Origin: Algoriphagus faecimaris | GTDB taxonomy: Bacteria > Bacteroidota > Bacteroidia > Cytophagales > Cyclobacteriaceae | Length of the DNA: 64,000 nt | Direction: 5' to 3' | Assembly (NCBI RefSeq): GCF_900101705.1 | Contig: NZ_FNAC01000013.1 | Location: 52,385 to 116,384, forward strand | Shown here: piece after piece, positions 35,940-45,840 of the stretch | Numbering within the stretch: position 1 is the stretch's first letter | Layout: every line of letters begins with the position of its first letter | Made by a program: the position numbers and the translations under genes | The notes under the pieces: generated by a model | Databases searched by the model: none | What the model was told of the DNA's origin: nothing | The model's input: only the letters and a program-made list of their open reading frames with translations

Positions 35940-37316
35940 TTATTTTTTTATGACTGAAAAGTCAAAGTCTTCAAGAAATTTCGTGGTAAAATTGCCTGCT
36001 TTGAATTCTTCATTTTCCAATAATGCGATATGGAAAGGGATTGTTGTTTTGATTCCATCGATGACAAATTCCTCAAGGGCCCGCTTCATTCTTACGATGA
36101 CTTCCTCTCTAGACTGACCGCTGACAATCAGCTTCGCAATCATAGAATCATAATTAGGAGGAATCACATAGCCCGCATAGACGTGCGAATCCACTCTTAC
36201 TCCTCTACCACCAGGAATATGAAGGTTCTGAATCTTTCCAGGGCTAGGTCTAAAACCATTAGCAGGATCTTCGGCATTGATTCGGCATTCCATTGCGAAT
36301 AGCTTAGGAAAGTAGTTTTGTCCGCTGATTTTTTCGCCAGCGGCTACTTTTATTTGCTCTTTGATAAGGTCAAAGTCTGTCACTTCCTCTGTGATAGGAT
36401 GTTCTACCTGAATCCGGGTATTCATCTCCATAAAGTAGAAGTTTCTATTCTTGTCTACCAAAAACTCTATGGTGCCTGCACCTTCGTAACCTATGGCTTC
36501 CGCCCCCTTGATGGCCGCTTTTCCCATAGCTTCCCGTAGTTCGTCGGTGATAAATGGGGAAGGGGTCTCTTCTACGAGTTTTTGATGTCTTCGCTGAATA
36601 GAGCAGTCGCGCTCTGAAAGGTGACAGGCTTTCCCACTAGAATCACCTATAATCTGGATTTCTATATGTCTAGGTTCTTCGACAAATTTCTCGAGATAAA
36701 GTCCATCATTTCCAAATGCGGCGCCAGATTCCATTTTGGCATCGTCCCATGCTTTTTTAAATTCTTTATCTTCCTTGACGATTCGCATGCCTCGTCCTCC
36801 TCCGCCTGCAGTTGCTTTCAAAATTACAGGATACCCCATTTCGTTGGCAATCTTAAGTCCTTGCTCTATGGAGTCAAGAAGACCTTCTGAACCAGGAATA
36901 GTCGGTACACCGGCAGCTTTCATGGTAGCTTTTGCAGTAGCTTTGTCGCCCATTTTGGCAATCATTTCCGGAGAAGCTCCTATGAATTTGATCCCGTATT
37001 CGTCGCAGATCTGAGAGAATTCCGCATTTTCTGATAGAAAACCATATCCCGGGTGGATAGCATCTGCATTGGTGATTTCTGCTGCAGCAATGATTCGTGG
37101 AATATTCAAATACGAATCTCTACTGGGAGCAGGTCCTATGCATACAGCTTCGTCCGCAAATCTAACGTGTAAACTGTCCTTATCTGCCGTGGAATAAACT
37201 GCTACTGTCTTGATACCCATTTCCTTGCAGGTCCGGATAATTCTCAGAGCAATCTCTCCTCTATTTGCTATTAATATTTTTTTGAACACAGCGTAATGGT
37301 TTGGGTTTAGACTCAT
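35940..37316 (-). CDS. accC: Acetyl-CoA carboxylase biotin carboxylase subunit
   Basis: 458 residues from the ATG that overlaps the accB stop by 4 nt (ATGA). A GTG at 37289 ([17 protein letters not shown]) matches the family's normal start and would give 449 residues. ATP-grasp hallmarks are present: [67 protein letters not shown]. It carboxylates biotin on AccB with bicarbonate and ATP, the first step of fatty acid synthesis. Last gene of efp-accB-accC; a terminator follows. AccA/AccD are elsewhere. Confidence 0.96.
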   Translation of the reverse strand: MSLNPNHYAVFKKILIANRGEIALRIIRTCKEMGIKTVAVYSTADKDSLHVRFADEAVCIGPAPSRDSYLNIPRIIAAAEITNADAIHPGYGFLSENAEFSQICDEYGIKFIGASPEMIAKMGDKATAKATMKAAGVPTIPGSEGLLDSIEQGLKIANEMGYPVILKATAGGGGRGMRIVKEDKEFKKAWDDAKMESGAAFGNDGLYLEKFVEEPRHIEIQIIGDSSGKACHLSERDCSIQRRHQKLVEETPSPFITDELREAMGKAAIKGAEAIGYEGAGTIEFLVDKNRNFYFMEMNTRIQVEHPITEEVTDFDLIKEQIKVAAGEKISGQNYFPKLFAMECRINAEDPANGFRPSPGKIQNLHIPGGRGVRVDSHVYAGYVIPPNYDSMIAKLIVSGQSREEVIVRMKRALEEFVIDGIKTTIPFHIALLENEEFKAGNFTTKFLEDFDFSVIKK

Positions 37317-37783
37317 CCTGCAGGATCAACCAAGAATAATGGTTGATCGTATTCTACTGGTGTAGCATTTGATACGAGTACTTTTACAATTTTTCCAGAG
37401 ATCTCTGATTCGATTTCATTGAAAAGTTTCATCGCTTCGATGATACATACAGTTTGTCCTGCTTTGATGGTGTCACCTACATTGACAAATGGGTCGGAAT
37501 CTGGATTGGGAGTGACATAAAAAGTGCCAATCATGGGAGATTTGATTTCTACAAGATTGGAGCTAGGAGCAGCGGGTTCTGGAGCTGGTGAAGGTGCCGC
37601 TGCCGGAGCCGCAGGTGCGGGACTAGGAGCCGGTGCTGCGGGTGCTGCTTCTACTACTCTGACTTGTGCAGACTCTGCGTATTTTTTGATTGAAAGTTCA
37701 AATTCTTCTGTTTTGATTTTGACTTCGGCCAAACCGGAATTTGAGATGTAATCGATCAATTCCTGAATTTCTTTTGCTTTCAT
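37313..37783 (-). CDS. accB: Biotin carboxyl carrier protein of acetyl-CoA carboxylase
   Basis: 156 residues: a short N-terminal helix, an Ala/Pro-rich flexible linker (about 46-74), and the biotinyl domain with the invariant [12 protein letters not shown], biotin Lys119. It carries carboxybiotin between AccC and the AccAD carboxyltransferase. The linker is typical. Translationally coupled to accC by a 4-nt overlap. Confidence 0.96.
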   Translation of the reverse strand: MKAKEIQELIDYISNSGLAEVKIKTEEFELSIKKYAESAQVRVVEAAPAAPAPSPAPAAPAAAPSPAPEPAAPSSNLVEIKSPMIGTFYVTPNPDSDPFVNVGDTIKAGQTVCIIEAMKLFNEIESEISGKIVKVLVSNATPVEYDQPLFLVDPAG

Positions 37784-37831
37784 AAGGTTCGTTGTTTGTT
37801 TGCCAAATGGCTAGATAGGTAATAAAACACT

Positions 37832-37865
37832 AAAGCTGTGTAATTTACAAAAATCACACAGCTTT
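37832..37865 (-). promoter_or_regulatory. Hairpin between efp and accB
   Basis: AAAGCTGTGT / ACACAGCTTT stem with a 14-nt loop and only a modest T-tract on the minus strand; probably a weak terminator or an intercistronic processing element. Confidence 0.5.
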
Positions 37866-37870
37866 CTCTA

Positions 37871-38434
37871 TTATTTTACTCGTTCGGAATAGGACCCGTC
37901 TCGAGTATCAACTTTAATGACAGTATCTTGCTCCACAAATAAAGGCACCATTACGGTGGCACCGGTCTCTAGGGTTGCTGGTTTGAGTGCATTTGTAGCT
38001 GTATCTCCTTTGATCCCTGGTTCGGTGTAGGTGATCATAAGCTCTACGAAAGGAGGGAGCTCAACAGAAAGAGGAGTCTCCGTCTCATCATGAATCAAAA
38101 TGTCGCAAAGTTGACCGTCTTTTAGCAAGTCTGCTCTTTCGATGAGCTTTTCTTCAATGATAATCTGCTCGAAGGTATTAGTATCCATAAAGTTATATCC
38201 CATGTCATCAGAATACAAATATTGATGGGGTCTTTTCTCTACTCTGGCGGTAGTTACTTTTTCACCGGCATTGAAAGTCTTGTCCAATGTCTTCCCTGAG
38301 GTTAGGCTTTTTAGTTTGGTTCGAACGAAAGCCGCTCCTTTACCAGGTTTTACATGCTGAAAGTCTGTTATACTCCAGATGTCATTGTTCATTTCAAGAC
38401 ATAGTCCATTTTTGAAATCCGCGGTACTTGCCAT
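37871..38434 (-). CDS. efp: Elongation factor P
   Basis: 187 residues, the standard three-domain length. The loop that enters the peptidyl-transferase centre reads [16 protein letters not shown] with the modifiable Lys32 at its tip. C-terminal [20 protein letters not shown] and the final DGSYSERV are conserved. EF-P relieves ribosome stalling at polyproline. No epmA or epmB-type modification gene is in the window. It lies 27 nt after fabH. Confidence 0.96.
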   Translation of the reverse strand: MASTADFKNGLCLEMNNDIWSITDFQHVKPGKGAAFVRTKLKSLTSGKTLDKTFNAGEKVTTARVEKRPHQYLYSDDMGYNFMDTNTFEQIIIEEKLIERADLLKDGQLCDILIHDETETPLSVELPPFVELMITYTEPGIKGDTATNALKPATLETGATVMVPLFVEQDTVIKVDTRDGSYSERVK

Positions 38435-38461
38435 ATACTATTTGAGTTTATTTCTAAATGA

Positions 38462-39460
38462 TTATTTAGGATCGTAGGCCCATTTGACATAAATGGCACC
38501 CCATGTAAATCCACCTCCGAAGGCTGCCAAAATAAGGTTATCACCTTTTTTGAGTTGGTTTTCGTAATCCCAAAGACAAAGAGGAATTGTCCCTGATGTC
38601 GTGTTGCCGTACCGCTCTATGTTCATCATGACTTTATCCGGTCCGACTCCCATTCGATTTGCAGTAGCATCTATGATTCGCTTGTTTGCCTGATGAGGCA
38701 CCAGCCAGGCGACGTCATCCCCACTGAGTCCATTTCGCTCCATGACCTCGGCACTGACATCTGCCATATTGGTTACGGCAAATTTGAAAACAGTAGATCC
38801 CTCTTGGTAGGCAAAATGTTCTCGTGCTTCGACTGTTTCGTGGGTGGCTGGCTTCCTACTACCTCCGGCTTTCATATGAAGGTAAGGTTCACCGGAGCCA
38901 TCTGCTTTTAAAATAGCGTCACGTATTCCGAATTCGCTTGTAGTAGGCTCTAGCAATACTGCCCCTGCACCATCACCAAACAAAATACAGGTAGTGCGAT
39001 CCTGATAGTCTACGATAGAGGACATTTTATCTGCACCTACGACGATTACTTTTTTGTGAGTTCCGGCTTGTATAAATTGTGATCCTAACTGTAATGCATA
39101 CAAAAATCCAGAACAGGCAGCAGAAATATCAAAGCTAAAACTGTTTTTTGCACCCACCTTATCTGCAATGATATTAGCAGTAGCAGGAAAGGGCATATCA
39201 GGGGTGACGGTAGCACAGATAATCAGCTCGACATCGAGTGGATCCGTTCCGGTTTTTTCCAGTAGTCCTTTTACAGCACCGATTCCCATGACGGAGGTTC
39301 CTTGATTTTCTCCTTTGAGAATGCGGCGCTCTTTGATGCCGGTACGAGAGGTAATCCACTCATCGTTTGTTTCTACCAGCTTCTCAAGCTCTTTGTTGGT
39401 CAACCTGTATTCAGGCACATAGCCTTGAATACCCGTGATCATCGCTTTGATATTATCCAT
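38462..39460 (-). CDS. fabH: Beta-ketoacyl-ACP synthase III
   Basis: 332 residues with the Cys-His-Asn triad: Cys117 in [12 protein letters not shown], His in [13 protein letters not shown], Asn in [22 protein letters not shown] and the C-terminal [16 protein letters not shown] are family blocks. It condenses acetyl-CoA (or a branched primer in Bacteroidota) with malonyl-ACP to start fatty acid chains. It is separated from rpmF by a strong terminator, so it likely has its own promoter in 39461-39620. plsX, often between rpmF and fabH, is absent here. Confidence 0.96.
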   Translation of the reverse strand: MDNIKAMITGIQGYVPEYRLTNKELEKLVETNDEWITSRTGIKERRILKGENQGTSVMGIGAVKGLLEKTGTDPLDVELIICATVTPDMPFPATANIIADKVGAKNSFSFDISAACSGFLYALQLGSQFIQAGTHKKVIVVGADKMSSIVDYQDRTTCILFGDGAGAVLLEPTTSEFGIRDAILKADGSGEPYLHMKAGGSRKPATHETVEAREHFAYQEGSTVFKFAVTNMADVSAEVMERNGLSGDDVAWLVPHQANKRIIDATANRMGVGPDKVMMNIERYGNTTSGTIPLCLWDYENQLKKGDNLILAAFGGGFTWGAIYVKWAYDPK

Positions 39461-39620
39461 TCTGTTTGATTTATTTCAAAAAGCAACGCTTGTCTTTTTG
39501 ACTTCATTTATTTGCTAGGTTTCCCGAGGGAAGGCCAAAAATATTATAAATGCTTCTTACCACCAAAATAAATCAACCTTACCTGATCCAAGAGGCTGGT
39601 AACAAAGCGCTTGTACTTTT

Positions 39621-39657
39621 CCAAAAAAAAATCCATCTCGGTGAGGAGATGGATTTT
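39621..39657 (-). terminator. Terminator after rpmF
   Basis: ATCCATCTC / GAGATGGAT stem with nine Ts on the minus strand; the flanking A- and T-runs extend the stem. It separates yceD-rpmF from fabH-efp-acc. Confidence 0.85.
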
Positions 39658-39674
39658 GTGGATTTTAGCTAAGA

Positions 39675-39866
39675 TTAAGCCATAATTTCTTTTTCGATAA
39701 TTACCTGACCTTTGTAGTACAGTTTGCCGTCGAGCCAAAAAGCTCTGTGAGGAAGGTGCATTTCGCCTGTGGTAGGACATTTTGCTAGTCCAGGAGCCTC
39801 AAGCTTATAATGAGTTCTTCTTTTATCTCTTCTGGTTTTCGAAATTTTTCGTTTAGGATGTGCCAT
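39675..39866 (-). CDS. rpmF: 50S ribosomal protein L32
   Basis: 63 residues beginning [20 protein letters not shown], the signature of L32, with [14 protein letters not shown]. It is a small protein of the large ribosomal subunit; only one Cys of the zinc-ribbon form remains, so this is a C-minus type. Located 18 nt after the DUF177 gene, the classical pairing. Confidence 0.96.
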   Translation of the reverse strand: MAHPKRKISKTRRDKRRTHYKLEAPGLAKCPTTGEMHLPHRAFWLDGKLYYKGQVIIEKEIMA

Positions 39867-39884
39867 TTTATGCGTGGTTTATGA

Positions 39885-40442
39885 TTATTCTTTTTTCTTT
39901 AAGTTTTTGAGCTTTTCCCATCGGGGATCCACTAATTCTGTATTTTCTTCTGTTAATTTTTCCTCTTCCGAGTTTTGAGATTCTAGGTAAACGTACTGAC
40001 CTTCGGCATCTTCGATCTCATGGAGTTCGTTTTTGTAATCCGGGTGGATTTTTTTTGCGGGAAGAGCCAGTAGAATAAACTCATAGATCAACTGAGCCAC
40101 ATTTACCTTGGGAGTGTCTCGGGTGATCATGATGATGTTTTCATCTATTTCTTTTTCTTCAGAACCGTATTTATAGAGGATTTCTTCTTCTACAACCAAC
40201 TCATGCTGAAATTCTTCCAAGCTTCTGTCACAGATCAATTGAACTGTTCCTTCTATTTGAAAGATCATTTCTAATACGTTAGCTCCTTTATTCAATTTGA
40301 CCCTTGTGGTCAAATTCCCTTTTTTTACCAATTCATTGTCCTCGAATGAATCAAAAAAGGTATCATCAATTTTGAAATCGATCTCATGAATACCTTCCGT
40401 GAACTTAATCACCTCAATATCAAAGCCTCTCAAGAATTTCAC
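39885..40442 (-). CDS. DUF177/YceD family protein
   Basis: 185 residues. The core GTVQLICDRSLEEFQHELVV and LPAKKIHPDY place it in DUF177 (YceD), the usual partner of rpmF, involved in 23S rRNA processing in other organisms. It starts with GTG; the choice is fixed by an unusually strong ribosome-binding site AAAGGAGG four bases upstream (40454-40447). C-terminal tail is charged (DPRWEKLKNLKKKE). Confidence 0.88.
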   Translation of the reverse strand: MKFLRGFDIEVIKFTEGIHEIDFKIDDTFFDSFEDNELVKKGNLTTRVKLNKGANVLEMIFQIEGTVQLICDRSLEEFQHELVVEEEILYKYGSEEKEIDENIIMITRDTPKVNVAQLIYEFILLALPAKKIHPDYKNELHEIEDAEGQYVYLESQNSEEEKLTEENTELVDPRWEKLKNLKKKE

Positions 40443-40467
40443 GATTCCTCCTTTCGATTTAAGACCG

Positions 40468-40475
40468 CAAAATTA
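40468..40475 (-). promoter_or_regulatory. -7-like box for yceD-rpmF
   Basis: TAATTTTG on the minus strand fits TAnnTTTG. A TTTC 19 nt upstream (40498-40495) approximates the -33 TTTG. It lies 25 nt from the GTG start, between pdxA's stop and yceD. Confidence 0.5.
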
Positions 40476-40528
40476 GTAATATTTTTGTTTTCCTGAAATA
40501 CTTCGTGCAATTATATTTCCTTTCTTCT

Positions 40529-41554
40529 TTAGTGGGTGAATTCCTCGATCTCTTGATGCTGCTGTACGATGTCTGCCGCAAGAAATATAGCCGCGCGCAT
40601 GGAATTTTCGTCAGCAAGATTTTTGCCGGCTATGTTATAGGCAGTTCCATGATCGGGAGAAGTGCGTACTACGGGCAATCCTGCGGTAAAATTTACTCCT
40701 TCGCTAAATGCAATTGATTTAAACGGGATTAAACCTTGGTCGTGATACATGGCCAAAATGCCATCAAATTTAGTCTGATGCATCATGCCAAAGAATCCAT
40801 CAGATGGGTAAGGACCAAATACCAATTTGTTTTCCTCCTTCAGTTCATTGATGGCAGGTTTGATAATTTGAATCTCTTCATCTCCTAAAAGTCCATCTTC
40901 ACCAGCATGGGGATTGAGGCCTAATATTGCTACCCTAGGTTTGGCTATACCAAAATCTTTCTTGAGGCTGTTGAGCATTAGGTTTGCTTTTTCCTTTATG
41001 CTTTCTTTAGAAATGCTTTGTGCTACTTTGCTCAGAGGTATGTGACCTGTGACTAAACCAACCCGCAACTGTTCGGCCACTAAAAACATCAGACTGTTCT
41101 TAGAACCTACTGTTTTGGTGATGAACTCAGTATGACCAATAAATTTAAAATCCTCCGAATTCATGTTATTCTTATTGACTGGAGCGGTGACAAGGGCATG
41201 AATTTTTTTATCTTTCAGATCATTTACGGCAGCTTTTAGTGCCTCAAGCGCAAGTTTTCCTGATTCTTGGGTCTCTACTCCTGGAATGACTTCGGGACAT
41301 TCCTCCAATGCATTAATTACATTGATTCGCTTAGGCTGTAGCTCGTCCAAACTTTTTATTTGCACAAAATTAAAGTCTTCAAGTTCGAGAAGTTTCCTGT
41401 AAAAGCTCAGCGCTTTACCATGACCATAGATCAGAGGAGTAAAATTTTTGTAAGTTCTCTGATCGAGTAGCGCTTTCATAGTGACTTCGGCACCGATCCC
41501 GTTGATATCACCAATACTGATTCCGATAATGGGCTTTGCTAGTTTTGCACTCAT
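40529..41554 (-). CDS. pdxA: 4-hydroxythreonine-4-phosphate dehydrogenase
   Basis: 341 residues. GISIGDINGIGAEV at the start, then ALVTAPVNKNN, IGHTEFITK (metal His), GLNPHAGEDGLLG (metal His), GILAMYHDQGLIPFK (metal His) and VRTSPDHGTAYNIAGK. It oxidises 4-phosphooxy-threonine with NAD in the DXP-dependent pyridoxal phosphate pathway, in the cytoplasm. It is divergent from rsmA, as it is near rsmA/ksgA in many bacteria. Confidence 0.95.
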   Translation of the reverse strand: MSAKLAKPIIGISIGDINGIGAEVTMKALLDQRTYKNFTPLIYGHGKALSFYRKLLELEDFNFVQIKSLDELQPKRINVINALEECPEVIPGVETQESGKLALEALKAAVNDLKDKKIHALVTAPVNKNNMNSEDFKFIGHTEFITKTVGSKNSLMFLVAEQLRVGLVTGHIPLSKVAQSISKESIKEKANLMLNSLKKDFGIAKPRVAILGLNPHAGEDGLLGDEEIQIIKPAINELKEENKLVFGPYPSDGFFGMMHQTKFDGILAMYHDQGLIPFKSIAFSEGVNFTAGLPVVRTSPDHGTAYNIAGKNLADENSMRAAIFLAADIVQQHQEIEEFTH

Positions 41555-41660
41555 ATAGTAGGTTTATTTAGAAAAGGAAAGGTTCAAAATGAGCCTGCAA
41601 ACCTTTTGGAATAATGTCTTAATTTAGCCGCAAGTTATAAAAATTTATTAGAGCTATTCG

Positions 41661-42446
41661 ATGGAAAAAGTAAGACCCAAAAAACATCTAGGACAACATT
41701 TCTTGACAGATTTGGGGATTGCTGAGCAAATAGCAATGGCTGTTCAGGGACACATGGGAGTTCAGCAGCTCTTGGAGATTGGTCCCGGGATGGGAGTACT
41801 GACTGACTACCTCCTCAAGCTCCCGATGGAACTATATTTGATTGATATTGATTCTGAATCTGTAGTTTATCTGCAAAAAAAATATCCTCAACTCGGTTCT
41901 AAGATTATAGAAGGGGATTATTTGAAAGAAAACTTTGATGAGCAATTGCCTGAGCAATATGCCATTGCAGGTAATTTTCCCTACAATATTTCTTCTCAGA
42001 TTTTATTTCGTGTATTGGAAGAGCGGCAAAAAGTCACCGAAGTAGTGTGCATGCTACAAAAGGAAGTAGCAAAGCGCATTGCCTCTCCTAAAGGAAATAA
42101 AGACTATGGAATTCTGTCGGTGCTTTTACAGGCCTACTATGACATAGAGTACTTATTCTCAGTTCCTCCAAGTGTTTTTAACCCTCCTCCAAAAGTTAAT
42201 TCCGGAGTGATCAGGCTAAAAAGAAATTCTATCGAAAAGTTAGAGTGTAATGAACGGTTGTTTTTCCAAGTGGTGAAGGCCGGTTTTGGCAACCGTCGAA
42301 AAACCTTGAGAAATTCCTTAAAGTCCTTTCAATTAGCAGAGGATTTCAAGTCACATCCCATCTTAGACAAACGAGCCGAACAATTGGATGTGGCAGATTT
42401 TGTTTTTTTAACCCAACAAATTGACGCTTCTCGTGGAAATCATTAA
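41661..42446 (+). CDS. rsmA: 16S rRNA dimethyladenosine transferase
   Basis: 261 residues. KKHLGQHFLTD, the SAM loop LEIGPGMGVLTDYL (about 38-51), DIDSESVVYL, and the target-base motif AIAGNFPYNISSQI define RsmA (KsgA). It dimethylates two adjacent adenines near the 3' end of 16S rRNA. The mgtE start overlaps its 3' end, so the two are cotranscribed. Confidence 0.96.
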   Translation: MEKVRPKKHLGQHFLTDLGIAEQIAMAVQGHMGVQQLLEIGPGMGVLTDYLLKLPMELYLIDIDSESVVYLQKKYPQLGSKIIEGDYLKENFDEQLPEQYAIAGNFPYNISSQILFRVLEERQKVTEVVCMLQKEVAKRIASPKGNKDYGILSVLLQAYYDIEYLFSVPPSVFNPPPKVNSGVIRLKRNSIEKLECNERLFFQVVKAGFGNRRKTLRNSLKSFQLAEDFKSHPILDKRAEQLDVADFVFLTQQIDASRGNH

Positions 42447-43800
42447 GCAATTTGAACTGTCCAAAGAGTATCTTGAAAGTCTCCGATACGCTATCGAGTC
42501 GGAAGATCTCGAATTTATAGTAGATTCTTTCGAAGGCGTTAACGTAGCGGACATAGCAGCTATTCTAGACGAATTGTCGATGGAAGAGTCAATCTATGTC
42601 CTTAGGGCGGTGGAGAAGCAAATTGCAGCTGATATATTGATTGAGATTGATGACAATACGCTGTATAGAGTTCTTCATGAATTTGAGCAACCGGAAATAG
42701 CTTCCTACATCGAATTGATGGATTCGGATGATGGGGCAGATATTTTAAAACTTTTTGGAGAGCGGGAGCGGGAAGATGTCATCTCGCACTTTCAGGATAA
42801 ATTAAAATCAGACCAAGTTCTAGACCTCTTACGCTATGAAGAAGATACGGCAGGGGGGATCATGGCCAAGGAATTTATCCGAGCCAATAAAAACTGGAAT
42901 ATTATACAGACTATCAATGAAATCAGAAGACAGGCTGAAAATGTTGAAAAAATTTTTTCGATTTATGTAGTTAATAATAGACAGCAGCTTCTTGGAAGAG
43001 TCTCTCTGAAAAAAATCATCCTAGCCGGTGAAAACACCAAAATTGAGGACATTTATGAGGAGGATGTAATTTCCGTTCCTACCTATATGGATCAAGAGGA
43101 AGTGGCGGCCATCATGAGAAAATATGACTTGGAATCCGTCCCAGTAGTCAATGCTAAAAACAAATTGGTAGGGAGGATTACTGTCGATGATATCTTGGAT
43201 GTGGTGCAGGAAGAAGCAGAAGAAGATATTCAGGCCATGGCAGGTATCTCTGGAGATATTGAGGAGTCCGATTCAATTTTTATGATTACTAAGGCGCGGC
43301 TACCTTGGCTTCTGATCGGAGTGATGGGAGGCTTGATGGGAGCAAAGATCATCGGATTCTTTGAAGACGGACTTAATAAATATTTGGCTCTAGCCTCTTT
43401 TATCCCTCTGGTAGCGGCTACGGGAGGTAACGTGGGGATTCAGGCCTCATCCTTGATTGTGCAGTCGCTTGCTTCCAAATCTGTATTTGATGATACTCCA
43501 TTTCAGCGATTTGTCAAAGGACTTTTAATTGCCCTAATCAACGGATTGGTGTTGGGTTTATTTGTGTTTTTGGTGGTGGTTTTCCTTTACGGGTTTGACC
43601 CTATTTTTGGAGTTACTGTTGGTTTTGCACTTTTTTGTGTGGTTTTAATAGCATCCTTTATGGGTACGGTGACCCCATTGGTGTTGAATAGATTTGGAAT
43701 TAATCCTGCTATTGCTTCAGGTCCATTTATTACCACTACCAATGACCTTTTGGGACTCGCTGTATACTTTGGGATTGCGATGCTTTTGCTTAATCTTTGA
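42433..43800 (+). CDS. mgtE: MgtE-type magnesium transporter
   Basis: About 455 residues from the GTG at 42433, which overlaps rsmA by 14 nt; the TTG at 42421 is a weaker alternative. Domains: N-terminal MgtE helical domain (about 10-130; RYEEDTAGGIMAKEFI follows), two CBS domains (about 135-255; SVPTYMDQEEVAAIM, GRITVDDILDVVQEEAEED), and five C-terminal membrane helices with the pore motif PLVAATGGNVGIQASSL. A cytoplasmic Mg-sensing gate over a membrane channel for Mg2+. Confidence 0.95.
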   Translation: MEIIKQFELSKEYLESLRYAIESEDLEFIVDSFEGVNVADIAAILDELSMEESIYVLRAVEKQIAADILIEIDDNTLYRVLHEFEQPEIASYIELMDSDDGADILKLFGEREREDVISHFQDKLKSDQVLDLLRYEEDTAGGIMAKEFIRANKNWNIIQTINEIRRQAENVEKIFSIYVVNNRQQLLGRVSLKKIILAGENTKIEDIYEEDVISVPTYMDQEEVAAIMRKYDLESVPVVNAKNKLVGRITVDDILDVVQEEAEEDIQAMAGISGDIEESDSIFMITKARLPWLLIGVMGGLMGAKIIGFFEDGLNKYLALASFIPLVAATGGNVGIQASSLIVQSLASKSVFDDTPFQRFVKGLLIALINGLVLGLFVFLVVVFLYGFDPIFGVTVGFALFCVVLIASFMGTVTPLVLNRFGINPAIASGPFITTTNDLLGLAVYFGIAMLLLNL

Positions 43801-43805
43801 TTTCT

Positions 43806-44732
43806 ATGAGGATTTTGATTATTGATGAGATGCACCTCAGCATCATCAGTTTGCTTGAAAAAGAAGGACACACTATCCACTACGAGCCTAAAATCACACG
43901 TGCGGAAATCCTAGACTGTGTGCAGGACTACGAAGGGCTGATCATTCGGTCCAAAACTCCTATGGATAGACAACTTTTAGAAAAAGCCATAAACCTGCAG
44001 TTTATAGGAAGAGCTGGTGCAGGACTCGATCAGATTGATCTGGATTACCTTGTAGAGCGCGGAATAAAGCTTTTTCATGCCGCAAAAGGGAATCGTGACG
44101 CTGTGGCAGAGCATGCCATAGGTGGTCTTCTGGCGCTTTTCAATCATCTTATGAAAGCAGATGCCGAAGTAAGAAAAGGTATCTGGGATCGTGAAGGCAA
44201 TAGAGGCCATGAGCTCATGGGGAAAACCGTAGGGGTTTTTGGTTATGGTAATATGGGAGCCGCTTTTGCAAAACGACTCCGAGGTTTTGAGGTGAGAGTG
44301 ATGGCCTATGACAAATACAAAACCGGATTTGAGAGTAATCATGTAGAAGAGGTTATTTGGGAAAAAATTAAGGCAGAAGCAGATATTTTGAGTATTCATG
44401 TGCCGCTCACCTCAGAAACTCGAGACTTCTTTAGCTATGAAGAACTTGCAGGGTTTCAAAAGCCCATTTGGTTGATCAACACTGCGAGAGGAGAGGTGAT
44501 AAGTTTCAACACCCTAAACCGCGCTTTGGATGAAGGATTACTCAAGGGGGTCGTTTTGGATGTGCTTGAAAATGAAAAATTTCAAAAATTCACCGTAGCT
44601 CAAAAAACTGAATTCGAACGGTTGGCTGCTCGTGAAAATGTGCTATTCTCTCCTCATGTGGCAGGTTGGACTTTTGAGTCCTACGAAAAAATCAATCGGG
44701 TACTGGCAAAGAAAATTAAAAAAGCATTTTAA
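43806..44732 (+). CDS. D-isomer 2-hydroxyacid dehydrogenase (SerA-like)
   Basis: 308 residues from ATG 43806; the frame's TTG at 43797 overlaps the mgtE stop and is less likely. GKTVGVFGYGNMGAAFAKRL is the NAD loop; the catalytic Arg is in INTARGEVIS, Glu in LDVLENEKF and His in LFSPHVAGWT. FIGRAGAGLDQIDLDYL resembles phosphoglycerate dehydrogenase, but the regulatory ACT domain of SerA is absent. The substrate may be 3-phosphoglycerate or another 2-hydroxyacid. It runs directly on from mgtE. Confidence 0.85.
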   Translation: MRILIIDEMHLSIISLLEKEGHTIHYEPKITRAEILDCVQDYEGLIIRSKTPMDRQLLEKAINLQFIGRAGAGLDQIDLDYLVERGIKLFHAAKGNRDAVAEHAIGGLLALFNHLMKADAEVRKGIWDREGNRGHELMGKTVGVFGYGNMGAAFAKRLRGFEVRVMAYDKYKTGFESNHVEEVIWEKIKAEADILSIHVPLTSETRDFFSYEELAGFQKPIWLINTARGEVISFNTLNRALDEGLLKGVVLDVLENEKFQKFTVAQKTEFERLAARENVLFSPHVAGWTFESYEKINRVLAKKIKKAF

Positions 44733-44847
44733 ATTAATTATCACAGCTAAGAGACCTAAAAAGGTACTTCTATGGAATTGAAAATTTTTCTAAAAATTGC
44801 TTTCTGATTAAGTATTTTATATTTTTGTTCATCAAATAAGGAAAAGA

Positions 44848-44892
44848 AACAAAGTAACGGTCTCCACCACGTGACCGTTACTTTGTTTTTTG
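44848..44892 (+). terminator. Terminator upstream of greA
   Basis: AACAAAGTAACGGTC / GACCGTTACTTTGTT, a perfect 15-bp stem with a T-run. It is over 110 bp after the dehydrogenase stop; the intervening AT-rich stretch holds no gene. Confidence 0.85.
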
Positions 44893-44914
44893 TGCCTACC
44901 TAAAATATCAAAGT

Positions 44915-45388
44915 ATGTCCAAAATACAATATTACACCGAAGAAGGATTGAAGAAACTCAAGGATGAGCTTCATGAATTGAAAACAAAGGGGAGAACTGA
45001 TATCGCTAAGCAGATTGCAGAGGCAAGAGACAAAGGTGATTTGTCCGAAAATGCTGAATATGATGCCGCAAAAGATGCTCAGGGGCTTTTGGAATTAAAG
45101 ATCGCGAAGCTTGAGGCAGTGGTAGGAAATGCCCGTGTTCTAGACAATTCAAAAATGGATACTTCTAAGGCGGGGATTCTTAGTACCGTAAAAATCAAAA
45201 ACGTCAAGAATGGCATGGTGGTCAGTTATACTTTAGTTTCCGAAGAGGAAGCGGACCTCAAGGCGGGAAAGATTTCCTTGGCTTCTCCTTTTGGGAGAGG
45301 GCTAAATGGCAAAAAAGTAGGTGACATTGCGGAGATTATAGCTCCTGCAGGTAAGCTCCAATTTGAAATCCTTGAAATTAGCTATTAA
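44915..45388 (+). CDS. greA: Transcription elongation factor GreA
   Basis: 157 residues: N-terminal coiled coil with the tip acidic pair region ARDKGDLSENAEYDAAKDAQ (about 42-61) and the C-terminal FKBP-like domain (SPFGRGLNGKKVGDIAEII). GreA enters the RNA polymerase secondary channel and stimulates cleavage of backtracked transcripts. It stands between two terminators, with the start only 23 nt after the upstream one; the promoter may overlap that hairpin. Confidence 0.96.
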   Translation: MSKIQYYTEEGLKKLKDELHELKTKGRTDIAKQIAEARDKGDLSENAEYDAAKDAQGLLELKIAKLEAVVGNARVLDNSKMDTSKAGILSTVKIKNVKNGMVVSYTLVSEEEADLKAGKISLASPFGRGLNGKKVGDIAEIIAPAGKLQFEILEISY

Positions 45389-45404
45389 AATTTTTATCAA
45401 CTTT

Positions 45405-45434
45405 AATCCCGGTATTCGCCGGGATTTTTTATTT
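45405..45434 (+). terminator. Terminator after greA
   Basis: AATCCCGG / CCGGGATT stem, 6-nt loop, then T-run; the HIT gene starts 10 nt later. Confidence 0.85.
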
Positions 45435-45443
45435 TAGGATATT

Positions 45444-45836
45444 ATGGCAAGTATATTTACAAAAATCATCAATCGGGAAATTCCCGCGCATATCGTTGCA
45501 GAAAATGATCAATTTATCGCCTTTTTGGATATCATGCCTTTAGTCAAAGGGCATGTGTTGGTAGTGCCAAAGCAAGAGGTGGATTACATTTTTGATCTTG
45601 AGCCGGATGTGCTTTCAGGACTTCATCTTTTCGCACAGCAAGTAGCCAAAGCAATGGATAAAACCATCAAATGCACTAGAATAGGGGTGGCCGTCATTGG
45701 TCTTGAAGTGCCTCATGTCCATGTGCATTTAGTACCTTTAAAGTCCATGGATGACATTAATTTTACCAGACCTAAATTAAAACTTTCACAAGAAGAGCTT
45801 GGGGATATTGCTCATCAGATCAAGAAAGGATTCTAA
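45444..45836 (+). CDS. HIT family protein
   Basis: 130 residues: IFTKIINREIPAHIVAEND at the start and the catalytic histidine triad HVHVHLVPL (about 96-104). HIT proteins hydrolyse or transfer nucleoside monophosphates from substrates such as ADP-ribose-like or adenylyl compounds (HinT/PKCI branch). Cytoplasmic. Placed right after greA, an association common in Bacteroidota. Confidence 0.93.
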   Translation: MASIFTKIINREIPAHIVAENDQFIAFLDIMPLVKGHVLVVPKQEVDYIFDLEPDVLSGLHLFAQQVAKAMDKTIKCTRIGVAVIGLEVPHVHVHLVPLKSMDDINFTRPKLKLSQEELGDIAHQIKKGF

Positions 45837-45840
45837 AATA

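Noticed and set aside
37524..37751. Ala/Gly-rich open frame opposite accB
   Set aside because: Antisense shadow of the accB Ala/Pro linker.
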